A stretch of 64,000 nt of DNA, taken from positions 25,540 through 89,539 of the forward strand of contig JAJEGH010000005.1 of the NCBI GenBank assembly GCA_022819985.1. The letters are read 5' to 3'. Source of the DNA: Alphaproteobacteria bacterium. Its GTDB lineage: Bacteria; Pseudomonadota; Alphaproteobacteria; Bin65. Numbering within the stretch: position 1 is the first letter of the stretch; each line of letters starts with the position of its first letter. Below, piece by piece: positions 41,913 to 51,007 of this stretch. The position numbers were made by a program, and so were the translations under genes. Below the pieces are notes generated by a model, which had not been told where the DNA came from, searched no databases, and worked only from the letters and a program-made list of their open reading frames with translations.

Positions 41913-44900
41913 GTGACCGAGAACCCGTTCCACCGCCTGAGCAGACCGCCCTTTCCGGCCGATCCGGAGATGCTGGCGCGCAATCTGGAGAGATGGTCGG
42001 CCGCCGTCGAGCAGGAGCTGGAGGGCGATGCGCGAGAAGCTGCAACGCACCTGCTCGACGGACGGAACGGGCAGCTCCTGCGCGCATGCTTCGGCAATAG
42101 TCCCTTTCTGTCCGAATGTCTATTGAAGCATCCGGACTTCGCGCTGACGTGTTTCACGGCCGGTTACGACACGGCGATCAGGAATGCGCTCGAAACGGCG
42201 CGGCGGGAGCTCGCCGGGACCGTGAAGATCGAGACGGTCGCCCGGCTTCTCCGGGTTGCGCGCCGCCAGGTTGCCCTGGGCATCGCGCTCGCCGACCTGT
42301 CCGGCGCCTGGGCCGTGCCGGCCATCACGGCAACGCTGAGCGACTTTGCCGACTGGGCCATCGGCTCGGCGCTGGACGCCCTGATCCGGGAAGCCGCCGG
42401 GCGCAATGTGCTGACGATCGACCCGAAGCAGGCCCTCCCCTCCAGGGGGAGCGGCCTGTTCGCGATCGGAATGGGGAAGCTCGGCGCCCACGAGCTGAAT
42501 TACTCCAGCGATATCGACCTTATCGTCCTTTACGACCCGGAAACCGTGCCGATCGCACGTCCCGAACGCCTCCAGCGCGAGATGGTCCGGCTGACCCAGG
42601 GCCTGGTCGACCTGCTGCACAAGCGTACGGCGGACGGCTACGTCTTCCGCACCGATCTGCGCCTGCGTCCGGATCCGGCCTCGACCCCGGTCGCGCTCTC
42701 GGTCGACGCCGCCGAGGTCTATTACGAGAGCATGGGCCAGAACTGGGAGCGCGCGGCAATGATCAAGGCGCGCATCGTGGCCGGCGACGTGGCCGCGGGC
42801 ACAGCCTTCCTGGAGCGGCTGCGGCCGTTCATCTGGCGCCGCAGCCTGGACTTCGCGACCATCCAGGACATCCATTCCATCAAGCGCCAGATCAACGCCC
42901 GACGGGGCGGCGGCGCCATCCGTTCGCCGCACGGACTGCCGGGCCACGATGTCAAGCTGGGCCGGGGCGGCATTCGCGAGGTGGAATTTTTCGCACAGAC
43001 CCAGCAGCTTATCTTCGGCGGCCGGGATGCCAGCCTGCGCCAGCGATCGACGGTGCGGGCGATCGATTCCCTCGTTGCGGCCGGCCGCGTCGAACCGCAA
43101 GCGGCCCGCGACCTCGCCACGGCGTACGAATTCCTGCGCACCGTAGAACACCGCCTCCAGATGGTGGAGGACCGGCAGACGCAAACCCTGCCCGAAAGCG
43201 CGGACGCGTTCGCCTCTTTCGCGACCTTTATGGGATACGCGTCGGCCGACGCCTTTCTGGCCGACCTGTTCACCTATCTGCAACGGGTCGAAAGCCGCTA
43301 TGCCGGCCTGTTCGAGGAGGCGCCGCCGCTTGGCGGACCGAGCAGCCTGGTTTTCACCGGCGGCGAACACGATCCCGACACGCTGCAAACCCTCGCAGCT
43401 CTCGGTTTTGCGGAGCCGGAAACGGTCTCGGCGGGGATTCGGGGCTGGCATCACGGACGCTACCGGGCGACCCAGAACGACAGGGCGCGGCAACTGCTGA
43501 CGGAGCTAACGCCCGCGCTGCTGCAGGCAATCGGCAACACGCCCGCGCCGGACCAGGCCTTCCACCGGCTCGACGCGTTCATTCGCAGTCTGCCAGCCGG
43601 CGTACCGCTTTTCTCGCTTCTGCACGCCAACCCCGGCCTGTTCGACCTGATTGCCGAGATTATGGGGACCGCGCCCGAACTGGCCGGCACCCTGGGGCGC
43701 CGGCCCACCCTGTTCGACGCGCTGCTCGACCGCGGCTTTTTGGACCGGGTGCCGGAGCGGCGGGAGTTCGCCGACGGGCTTGCCGCCGCCCTGCCGGAAG
43801 AATGCAGTTTCGAGGAAAGCCTGGATGCCGTGCGCCGCTGGTGCGCCGAGGTGCGGTTCGGAATCGGCGTCCGCTTCCTCCGCGGAACCATTTCGGCAGC
43901 GCAGGCCGGCGCGGCCTACAGCGACGTTGCCGATGCAAGCCTGAGCGCGATCCTGCCGCGCGTCGAAGCGGCGTTCGCGGAAAAACACGGGCGCTTCGAA
44001 GGCGGCGGTTTCTGCGTTCTGGGTCTCGGGAAGCTGGGCGGCCGGGAAATCACGGCAACGTCCGACCTCGACCTCGTGTTCGTCTACGAGGACCGGCTGG
44101 CCGATGCGCAGTCGGACGGCGCAAGACCGCTGGCGCCCAGCCACTACTATGCCCGCTTCGCCCAGCGCCTGTTCAGCGCGCTGACGGCGCCGACCTCAGA
44201 GGGAGGACTCTTCGAGGTCGATCTGCGGCTGCGGCCGCTCGGCGACAAGGGGCCGCTGGCGTCCAGCTTTACCGCGTTCGAAGACTATGAGGCCAGTCAG
44301 GCCTGGACCTGGGAGCAGATGGCCTTGACCCGGGCGCGGGTCGTCGCCGGGTCCGAAAGCCTCGCCCGGGATGTCATGGCAGTCGTGACGCGCACCGTCG
44401 CCCGCGCACGGACGGCCGAAACGCTGGCCGTCGACGTGGCGGACATGCGCCGCCGCCTCGCCGAAAACCGTGCAGCGCCCTCCCACTGGCACGTCAAGAA
44501 CATGCCGGGCGGCATTCTCGATATCGAGTTCGTCGCGCAATATCTGATCCTGCTGCACGCCGCGGCGCATCCCGGATTGCGGCAGGCCAATACGATGTCT
44601 GCGCTCAAGGCGCTCCGGGCAGCCGGGTGCCTCGACAACGAGGACGCCGACACGCTGCTGCACGCCGCCGGCCTCTGGCAGACCGTCCAGGCCCTGCTGC
44701 GTCTGACCGGCGCCGTCCCCGACCTGGCCGAGGGGCCGCCGCCTTCGCTGCACCCCCTGCTGTGCCGGGCGACCCGGAAGCCGGATATCCGGGTGCTGGA
44801 AGCCGAAATGCAGGAACTGTCCGGCACGGTACGCGGCATTTACGACAGGCTGGTCGCCGAACCGGCCGCCCGGGCGACTCCGCCGGATGCCGGAACGCAA

Positions 44901-44945
44901 CCGCCCGATTTACCCGATTTAGAGAAAGCTTCGAAAGGAGACTGA
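41913..44945 (+). CDS. glnE: Glutamine synthetase adenylyltransferase/deadenylase
   Basis: The 1010-residue protein starts at GTG 41913. It has two nucleotidyltransferase halves: GMGKLGAHELNYSSDIDLIVLYD near residue 190 and GLGKLGGREITATSDLDLVFVYE near residue 707. The first removes and the second adds AMP to glutamine synthetase, under PII control, to match activity to nitrogen supply. Length is normal. The stop lies 4 bp before bcp, so the two genes share a transcript. Confidence 0.96.
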   Translation: MTENPFHRLSRPPFPADPEMLARNLERWSAAVEQELEGDAREAATHLLDGRNGQLLRACFGNSPFLSECLLKHPDFALTCFTAGYDTAIRNALETARRELAGTVKIETVARLLRVARRQVALGIALADLSGAWAVPAITATLSDFADWAIGSALDALIREAAGRNVLTIDPKQALPSRGSGLFAIGMGKLGAHELNYSSDIDLIVLYDPETVPIARPERLQREMVRLTQGLVDLLHKRTADGYVFRTDLRLRPDPASTPVALSVDAAEVYYESMGQNWERAAMIKARIVAGDVAAGTAFLERLRPFIWRRSLDFATIQDIHSIKRQINARRGGGAIRSPHGLPGHDVKLGRGGIREVEFFAQTQQLIFGGRDASLRQRSTVRAIDSLVAAGRVEPQAARDLATAYEFLRTVEHRLQMVEDRQTQTLPESADAFASFATFMGYASADAFLADLFTYLQRVESRYAGLFEEAPPLGGPSSLVFTGGEHDPDTLQTLAALGFAEPETVSAGIRGWHHGRYRATQNDRARQLLTELTPALLQAIGNTPAPDQAFHRLDAFIRSLPAGVPLFSLLHANPGLFDLIAEIMGTAPELAGTLGRRPTLFDALLDRGFLDRVPERREFADGLAAALPEECSFEESLDAVRRWCAEVRFGIGVRFLRGTISAAQAGAAYSDVADASLSAILPRVEAAFAEKHGRFEGGGFCVLGLGKLGGREITATSDLDLVFVYEDRLADAQSDGARPLAPSHYYARFAQRLFSALTAPTSEGGLFEVDLRLRPLGDKGPLASSFTAFEDYEASQAWTWEQMALTRARVVAGSESLARDVMAVVTRTVARARTAETLAVDVADMRRRLAENRAAPSHWHVKNMPGGILDIEFVAQYLILLHAAAHPGLRQANTMSALKALRAAGCLDNEDADTLLHAAGLWQTVQALLRLTGAVPDLAEGPPPSLHPLLCRATRKPDIRVLEAEMQELSGTVRGIYDRLVAEPAARATPPDAGTQPPDLPDLEKASKGD

Positions 44946-44949
44946 CGCC

Positions 44950-45417
44950 ATGCCCCTCGCCGAAGGCGATATGGCCCCGGACTTCGCAATGCCGACCGAT
45001 GGCGGCGGCTCCGTTTCGCTCGCCGGGCTGACGGGCGGGCAGGTCGTGCTGTATTTCTATCCGAAGGACGATACGCCCGGCTGTACCAAGGAGGCCTGCG
45101 CCTTTCGCGACGCCGTGCCCGACTTTTCCGCCGTCGACGCCCGGATCGTCGGCGTGTCGAAGGATTCCGTCGCAAAGCACGACCGGTTCAAGGCGAAGTA
45201 CGATCTGCCCTTTACCCTCGCCTCCGATACCGACGGGAGCGTGTGCGAAGCCTACGGCGTGTGGGTGAAGAAGAAGCTCTACGGGCGCGAGTATATGGGC
45301 ATCGAGCGCGCAACCTTCCTGATCGGCGCCGACGGCCGGGTGAAGAGGATCTGGCGCAAGGTGAAGGTGCCCGGCCACGCCGAGGCGGTGCTTGAGGCCG
45401 CGCGCGAAGGCGGATGA
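44950..45417 (+). CDS. bcp: Peroxiredoxin Bcp/PrxQ
   Basis: The 155-residue thiol peroxidase has the peroxidatic Cys in YPKDDTPGCTKEAC; the second Cys five residues later is the resolving Cys of the PrxQ type. Both are Cys codons, although this family has Sec members elsewhere. A clear ribosome site (AAAGGAG, 44934-44940) precedes the ATG. It follows glnE by 4 bp. Its last 40 bases include one copy of a 31-bp direct repeat found again at 46145. Confidence 0.95.
   Translation: MPLAEGDMAPDFAMPTDGGGSVSLAGLTGGQVVLYFYPKDDTPGCTKEACAFRDAVPDFSAVDARIVGVSKDSVAKHDRFKAKYDLPFTLASDTDGSVCEAYGVWVKKKLYGREYMGIERATFLIGADGRVKRIWRKVKVPGHAEAVLEAAREGG
45379..45409 (+). repeat. 31-bp direct repeat, copy 1 (in the bcp 3' end)
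   Basis: The 31 bases encode AEAVLEAARE of Bcp. An identical copy on the same strand starts at 46145, with the VOC gene between the two copies. Confidence 0.9.
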
Positions 45418-45534
45418 TTCCGGCCCGCTGCCGCCCCACGCTCTCGATACCGCCGAAGGAAACCGCCTCCGCGCTTCATACCGGGAGCGGCAAGGCTCCG
45501 GATCTCACCATGCCTGCCGGGTCGCGTGCCTGCC

Positions 45535-46101
45535 CTATGCCGAAGGCCGCGCCGGGTCGAGCCCCAGTTTATCGGCAAATCGTGCGCGCCAGCGCTCGAC
45601 CGGTTCCGCCGTCGGCTCGGTATCGAGCATCCGTCTGGTGCTCTCGGCGATCTCCTCGTCGCTCTGGGCGAGGTCCAGGTTGTCGGAGTAGTAGGGCTGT
45701 TTCACATACCAGGGGGTATCGACGAAGGCTTCGGTGCGGTTGCCCTCCGGGTCGTGGCAATAGACGGCCCAGGAGACCCCGTGGTTCATGGTCAGGACAT
45801 CGGTGACGCCGGGATAATCCTGAAGCGCCCGGTAAATCTTCCTGAGGCGGTCGAGATCGCTCACCTCGAAGGAAATGTGGTTGTAGTGAACGCCCTCTCT
45901 CGACGTTCGCCCTTCGTAGAGGACCAGCTGGTGGTGGTCTCTCGGGTCGGCGCAGAGGAAGACGATCCCGCCCGTTTCCCCGACAACGCCGCGATCGGTG
46001 ACATGAAGGCCGTAGACGCTGGTGAAGAAATCCACCATCCGGTCGATATCGAAGACATGGAACCCGGCATGGTTCAGTCGGATCGACGGTTTCAGATTCA
46101 T
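45535..46101 (-). CDS. VOC-family (glyoxalase/extradiol dioxygenase-like) protein
   Basis: A 188-residue protein from ATG 46101. It has two beta-alpha-beta-beta-beta modules. Metal-ligand candidates are His in RLNHAGFHV, His in NHISFEV and Glu in NRTEAFVDTPW, as in catechol 2,3-dioxygenase-like proteins. A C-terminal extension of about 45 residues carries YVKQPYYSDNLDLAQSDEEI, seen in aromatic ring-cleavage relatives. The substrate is unknown. It sits between two copies of a 31-bp repeat, suggesting later arrival at this site. Confidence 0.88.
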   Translation of the reverse strand: MNLKPSIRLNHAGFHVFDIDRMVDFFTSVYGLHVTDRGVVGETGGIVFLCADPRDHHQLVLYEGRTSREGVHYNHISFEVSDLDRLRKIYRALQDYPGVTDVLTMNHGVSWAVYCHDPEGNRTEAFVDTPWYVKQPYYSDNLDLAQSDEEIAESTRRMLDTEPTAEPVERWRARFADKLGLDPARPSA

Positions 46102-46144
46102 GGGAACCTCACGATTGGGACCCGGTCGTCGCCTTGACCGAGGC

Positions 46145-46175
46145 GCCGAGGCGGTGCTTGAGGCCGCGCGCGAAG
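46145..46175 (+). repeat. 31-bp direct repeat, copy 2 (bcp tail remnant)
   Basis: This is identical to 45379-45409. In frame it continues as AEAVLEAAREATAP and a stop, so it looks like the end of a duplicated bcp-like gene with the rest lost or replaced. It lies in the 92-bp gap between the VOC and SDR genes. Confidence 0.85.
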
Positions 46176-46193
46176 CCACCGCCCCCTGAGCGG

Positions 46194-46895
46194 TCAGAAT
46201 TTCTCCACCCAGGGCCGCAACTCTACCTCCCATGTCCAGGCGCTGCGGTGCTGGCGGTGGACGTGGAGATAGGTCTCGGCGATCGCGTCGGGCAGCAGAA
46301 GCCCGTCCTCGCCCCGGTCGTTGCGCGGGTCTCCCGGTCCGGCGCTGATGCCGCCGTCGATCACGAAATGGGCAACGTGAATGCCCTTCGGCTGCAACTC
46401 CCGCGCCATGCTCTGGGCCAGGCCGCGCAGGCCGAACTTGCCCATCGCGAAGGACGCCGACTGGGGATAGCCCTTCACGCTCGCCGAGGCGCCGGTGAAC
46501 TGGATCGAGCCGCTGCCGCGCGGCGCCATGAGCTGCGTCGCCTTCTGGCCGACCAGGAAACCGCCGTAGCAGGAGATGAGCAGCGCCTTGCGCACCTCCT
46601 CACGGTCGAGACCGGCCAGCGGGCCGCGTTCGCGGTAGCTCGGATTGAAGACCACCAGGTCCGGCACGCCGTGTTCGGCGACCGCCGCGTCGAACAGCGC
46701 GTCGACGGAAGCACCGTCGGTGACGTCGCACGGATGCGCGGTCGCGCCGGTCTCGGCGATCAGCCCGGCCAGCTTGCCGATGTCGCGCGCCGCCACCGTC
46801 ACCGCCATGCCCTGCGCGGCGCACAGCCGCGCCAGCGACGCGCTGAGCCCCGGGCCGGTGCCGACGATGAGGGCGGATTCTCCGGTTCCTGTCAT
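46194..46895 (-). CDS. Short-chain dehydrogenase/reductase family protein with altered active site
   Basis: A 233-residue Rossmann protein from ATG 46895. The cofactor motif is VGTGPGLSASLA, and Ser is in FTGASASVKG. The usual Tyr-x3-Lys reads Phe-Ala-Met-Gly-Lys (in ASFAMGKFGL), so the catalytic Tyr is replaced while Lys remains. Such FxxxK members are known as a minority group, and activity is uncertain. The C-terminus ends WTWEVELRPWVEKF, typical of that group. Nothing around it gives a pathway. Confidence 0.87.
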   Translation of the reverse strand: MTGTGESALIVGTGPGLSASLARLCAAQGMAVTVAARDIGKLAGLIAETGATAHPCDVTDGASVDALFDAAVAEHGVPDLVVFNPSYRERGPLAGLDREEVRKALLISCYGGFLVGQKATQLMAPRGSGSIQFTGASASVKGYPQSASFAMGKFGLRGLAQSMARELQPKGIHVAHFVIDGGISAGPGDPRNDRGEDGLLLPDAIAETYLHVHRQHRSAWTWEVELRPWVEKF

Positions 46896-47014
46896 TCCCG
46901 TTTCCCCGATCTGTTCGTCGGACGATAGGTAGCGCAGCCCGGTGCGGCGCGGGGAGGACAAGGTGACGCCCGGACCGCCCGGCTGCGCGCCTGCCGATAC
47001 GATCCCCTGCCCCG

Positions 47015-48128
47015 CTACGGATCGCGTTTGGCGCCGATCTTCGCGGCGAGCGCCGCTTCGAGGAAGCTGTCGATATCGCCGTCGAGGACGCCCTGGGCGT
47101 TGCCCTTTTCGACGTCGGTGCGCAGGTCCTTCACCATTTGGTAGGGGTGCAGCACATAGGAGCGGATCTGGTGGCCCCAGCCGATCTCGCTCTTGGCCTC
47201 GTGCGCCTCCTGGACCTCCGCCTCGCGTTTCTGAAGTTCCAGTTCATACAGGCGGGCGCGAAGCAGCTTCCATGCCTCCGCCCGGTTGCGGTGCTGGGAG
47301 CGGTCGTTCTGGCACTGCACGACAATTCCCGTCGGCACATGGGTCAGGCGGACGGCGCTATCGGTCTTGTTGACATGCTGGCCGCCGGCGCCGGAGGCCC
47401 GGTAGGTATCGACCCGCACTTGCGATTCGTCGATCTCGATTTCGATATCGTCGTCGACCACCGGATAGACCCAAGCCGAGGCGAAGCTGGTGTGGCGGCG
47501 GGAACTCGCGTCGTAGGGCGAGATGCGCACGAGGCGATGCACGCCGCTCTCCGTCTTCAGCCAGCCATAGGCATTGTCGCCGTTGATGCGCAGAGTCGTG
47601 GACTTGATGCCCGCCTCTTCGCCGAGGCTCTCTTCCAGCCATTCGACCCTGTAGCCGTGGGCGTCGGCCCAGCGGGTGTACATGCGCACCAGCATTTCCG
47701 CCCAGTCCTGGCTCTCGGTGCCGCCGGCGCCGGCGTGAATTTCGAGGAAGCAGTCATTGCCGTCCGCTTCGCCGGACAGCAGGCTCTCGAGTTGCCGCTT
47801 GGCCGCCACGGCCTGTAACGCGGCCAGCGCCTTCTCCGCGTCGTCCAGGGTCTCGGCGTCCTCCTCCTCCTCGGCGAGGGCGATCAGCTCCAGCGTGTCC
47901 TCGAATTCCTGTTCCAGGGCCCGGAACCCCGCGAGGCGTTTTTCGGTCGCGGTGCGTTCGCGCATGACCGCCTGGGCGCGGTCGGCGTCGTTCCACAAAT
48001 CCGGATCCTCGGCCTGCGCGTTCAGCGTCTCGAGGCGCCGTTCCAGGGCGTCCGGGTCAAAGATGCCTCCTCAGCAGCGCAATCGACTGCTTGATTTCTT
48101 CGGCAACCGCCTGGGTTTCGGCCTTCAT
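47015..48128 (-). CDS. prfB: Peptide chain release factor 2, with programmed +1 frameshift
   Basis: RF2 ends translation at UAA and UGA. The gene is in two frames: codons 1-23 from ATG 48128 to 48060, then UGA at 48059-48057, with the main part from 48058 to 47015 in the +1 frame. The total is about 370 residues. The join reads CAT CTT TGA C with AGGAGG three bases before CTT, the standard bacterial RF2 shift site. The GGQ motif is in [10 protein letters not shown]. The codon-recognition tripeptide region reads [13 protein letters not shown], the SPY form common in alphaproteobacteria. RF2 competes with SelB at UGA, so its level matters for the selenoprotein here. Confidence 0.96.
48056..48071 (-). 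promoter_or_regulatory. RF2 programmed frameshift site
   Basis: On the minus strand AGGAGG (48071-48066), CAT, CTT, TGA and C follow one another. The internal Shine-Dalgarno and slippery CTT with a slow UGA allow a +1 slip onto GAC. Low RF2 raises frameshifting, so this is autoregulatory. Confidence 0.93.
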
Positions 48129-48144
48129 TTCAACCTTCGGTCAA

Positions 48145-48186
48145 CAGGGGTGTCGCAACGGGGATGTCGGAACAGGGGTATCGGAA
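48145..48186. repeat. 14-bp tandem repeat, three imperfect units, upstream of prfB
   Basis: Units 48145-48158, 48159-48172 and 48173-48186 share the pattern cRGGGRTRTCGSAA with a few differences. They begin 17 bp upstream of the prfB start, in the region expected to hold its promoter. Confidence 0.75.
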
Positions 48187-48274
48187 ATGCCGCCGCGGTT
48201 CGCTGGTCCGGCAACCGGCGTCTTCGTCTATCATGTCCGCCGCCACGAACGGAAGCCGGGCCGGCGGGCGGCGG

Positions 48275-50845
48275 TCAATACTCTTCGCTCGCCGCCTTGT
48301 CGATGCCCGGCTCTGCGCGGCCCGGCGTCAGGCCGTCGGGCGCCGAACCCCGCTCCACGCCGATCTTGAAATATTCGAGATAGGGTTTCCCCCCGCTCTT
48401 CCCGTCTTTCCCAGCGGGCGGTTCGACGCGGATCGCGACCAGGCCCTCGGGCGGCCGAAAATCCTCCTCCGGCCCCGAAAGCGCCTTTTTCATAAAGTCG
48501 CGGAAGATGGGCGCTGCGGTTCGGGCGCCTTCTTCCAATGTACCCAGCGAAAACGACTTTTCGAAACCGACCCAGGTCGCCGCGACCAGACCGGGCGACA
48601 TACCGACAAACCAGGTGTCGACGATATCGTTGGTCGTTCCGGTCTTGCCGGCAAGCGGCCGGCCGACTTCCGCAACCCGGCGGCCGGTGCCGCGCTGCAC
48701 CGCGCCCTGGAGGATCGAGACAATCTGAAACGCGCTTTGCCGGCCGATGACCTGTTCGCGCTTGTCGGGGATTTGCGGCATTTCCTGGTTCTGCCATTCC
48801 TGCGCCCGGCACGCCGCGCACTCCACGGGATCGTGTCGGAAGACGGTCCGTCCTCGACGGTCCTGGATCCGGTCGACCAGCGTCGGCGTCACCCTCCGGC
48901 CGCCGTTCACGATCATCGAATAGCCGACCGCCATCCGGAGCGGAGTCGTCTCGTAGGCGCCCAGAGCGACGGACATGTCGGACGGCAGATCCTTCGCGAT
49001 GCCCAGCCGGCCTGCCATCTCCGACACCCGGGACAGCCCGACCCGCTGGGCGAGTCGGATCGTCATCACATTGCGCGACAGTTCCAGGCCCCGGCGCAGC
49101 GTCGTCGGGCCGTAGAATTTGCCGGAGTGATTGAGCGGCTTGTAGAATTCTCCGTCCGGCAGCCGGACCACGACCGGTGCGTCCAACACCTTCGTCGTCG
49201 GCGTGAAGCCGTTTTCGAGCGCCGTCAGAAAGACGACCGGCTTGAAAGCGGAACCGGGCTGCCGGCGCGCCTGGGTCGCCGTATTGAACTGGCTGATCCG
49301 GAAGCTGAACCCGCCGCTCATCGCAAGAATGCGGCCGGTGTGCGGATCCATGGCGACGAGCGCCCCGGTCGCAATCGGAATCTGGCGCAGCGTGTAGGTA
49401 CCCTCGGGATAGGCCTTGCCCTGCTGCGTCTGCCGTACCGGCTCGACCAGTACGACATCGCCCGCCCGCAGGACACCGCCTGTCTTTCGGATACGCGGCC
49501 CCACCGCAGTATATGTTTTCTTGCCGCTCTCGCGCGTCCGCATGCCCTGCTTGCGGGCCCAGGTCAGTTCCGCGACGGGGATGGTCCCGCGGGCGCCGTC
49601 GGCAAACCCGATCGCGGCGCGGTTCTTTTCCGTTTTCAGGACGACGGCAAACGGCCACGATCCCGCGCCGGCGGGCCTTTCGACCCGGGACAGCTTCTTC
49701 TGCCAGTTCTCCGCCCAGCGCGCGCCGTGAATTTCCGGCAGCCGGGCGACCGGTCCGCGGTAGCCGTGACGACGGTCGTAGGCCACCAGGCCCCGGCGTA
49801 GCGCCTCGTCGGCATATTGCTGCAATGCCGGATCGAGCGTGGAGCGAACCGAGTAGCCGCCCTTTTTCATTCTTTCCGCGCCGTATTTGGCAATCAGCTC
49901 CCGGCGCAATTCCTCGACGAAATACTCCGCGCCGACGCTGGTCCGGGTTTCCTGACCGACCAGGCCCAGCGGCGCCCGCAGGGCGAGACGGGCTTCGTCT
50001 GCCGAAATAAAGCCGTCGTCGCGCATCCGCTGGACGACGTAGGTGCGCCGGGCGAGAGCGGCCTTCGGGTTCTTGAAGGGATTGTAACGGCTGGGCGCTT
50101 GCGGCATGCCGGCGAGGACGGCCGCCTCGGCGATCGAAAGGTCCCGCAGCGACTTGTTGAAATAGGTCTGCGCGGCGGCCGCCACGCCGTAGGCGCGATT
50201 GCCCAGGAAAATCTCGTTCAGATACAGCTCCAGAATCTGCTCCTTGGAAAGCGCGGATTCGATGCGCATGGCCAGGACGATCTCGCGGATCTTGCGCTTC
50301 AGCGTCTTCTCGCTGGTAAAGAAGAAGTTCTTTGCGACCTGCTGGGTGATCGTCGAGCCGCCGACCACGCGCCGCCCGCCGGTGAGGTAGGAGCCCGCGG
50401 TGGTCAGGCCGGCGCGGATCGTGCCGATCAGATCGACGCCGCGATGGCTGAAGAAACGCTGGTCCTCGGCCGAAACGAACGCATGGACGACCGTTTTGGG
50501 GATCAGCCGGTACGGCACGAAGATGCGCTTCTCGGTCGCAAACTCGCCGATCAGGCGGCCGTCGCCGGCATAGACGCGGCTGACGATCGGCGGTTCATAG
50601 TCCGCGAGCTTGGCGATTCCGGGGAGGTCGCGGCCATAGTGCCAGAAGCCGAACAAGACGATGGCAAAGCCCAGGACGGCGGCGACGAAAGCGAGGTTGA
50701 GCAGACCGACGATCCAGCCGCCGAGGGTGCGCCGCCGCTTGCCGGGCCTGCGGCGCGGCATCCGGAACAGCCGCCTTCGGCCGGTCCGCAAGGGCGGTTC
50801 CTCGACCGTTATCCGGTCCTCAGGCGAGACTTTGATGTCGCTCAT
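48275..50845 (-). CDS. mrcA: Penicillin-binding protein 1A, bifunctional
   Basis: The 856-residue inner-membrane enzyme polymerises and cross-links peptidoglycan. A basic N-terminal tail precedes one membrane segment (about residues 42-68). The transglycosylase motifs are EDQRFFSHRGVD, GGSTITQQVAKN and RKIREIVLAMRIE. The transpeptidase has SxxK in GSAFKPVVF, SxN in LSRNVMTI and KTG in LAGKTGTTND. Both active sites are intact. It lies between prfB and the amidase gene on one strand, a common alphaproteobacterial order. Confidence 0.96.
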   Translation of the reverse strand: MSDIKVSPEDRITVEEPPLRTGRRRLFRMPRRRPGKRRRTLGGWIVGLLNLAFVAAVLGFAIVLFGFWHYGRDLPGIAKLADYEPPIVSRVYAGDGRLIGEFATEKRIFVPYRLIPKTVVHAFVSAEDQRFFSHRGVDLIGTIRAGLTTAGSYLTGGRRVVGGSTITQQVAKNFFFTSEKTLKRKIREIVLAMRIESALSKEQILELYLNEIFLGNRAYGVAAAAQTYFNKSLRDLSIAEAAVLAGMPQAPSRYNPFKNPKAALARRTYVVQRMRDDGFISADEARLALRAPLGLVGQETRTSVGAEYFVEELRRELIAKYGAERMKKGGYSVRSTLDPALQQYADEALRRGLVAYDRRHGYRGPVARLPEIHGARWAENWQKKLSRVERPAGAGSWPFAVVLKTEKNRAAIGFADGARGTIPVAELTWARKQGMRTRESGKKTYTAVGPRIRKTGGVLRAGDVVLVEPVRQTQQGKAYPEGTYTLRQIPIATGALVAMDPHTGRILAMSGGFSFRISQFNTATQARRQPGSAFKPVVFLTALENGFTPTTKVLDAPVVVRLPDGEFYKPLNHSGKFYGPTTLRRGLELSRNVMTIRLAQRVGLSRVSEMAGRLGIAKDLPSDMSVALGAYETTPLRMAVGYSMIVNGGRRVTPTLVDRIQDRRGRTVFRHDPVECAACRAQEWQNQEMPQIPDKREQVIGRQSAFQIVSILQGAVQRGTGRRVAEVGRPLAGKTGTTNDIVDTWFVGMSPGLVAATWVGFEKSFSLGTLEEGARTAAPIFRDFMKKALSGPEEDFRPPEGLVAIRVEPPAGKDGKSGGKPYLEYFKIGVERGSAPDGLTPGRAEPGIDKAASEEY

Positions 50846-51007
50846 GGAGAACTTCGCCCTACCCGTCCCGCGAGCCTACTCCGGTCCGGCGGACCGAAAG
50901 CAGCGCGCCCGCACCGGACACGCAACGCCGCTTCTACCCGGATGCCGGCCAATGCCCGAACAATAACCCTGATACTGCTATATGGTGGAACTAAGGCGCA
51001 GCGCCAC

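Noticed and set aside
44950..45417. Second selenoprotein (Bcp/PrxQ)
   Set aside because: Both active-site positions are Cys codons and the frame has no internal UGA.
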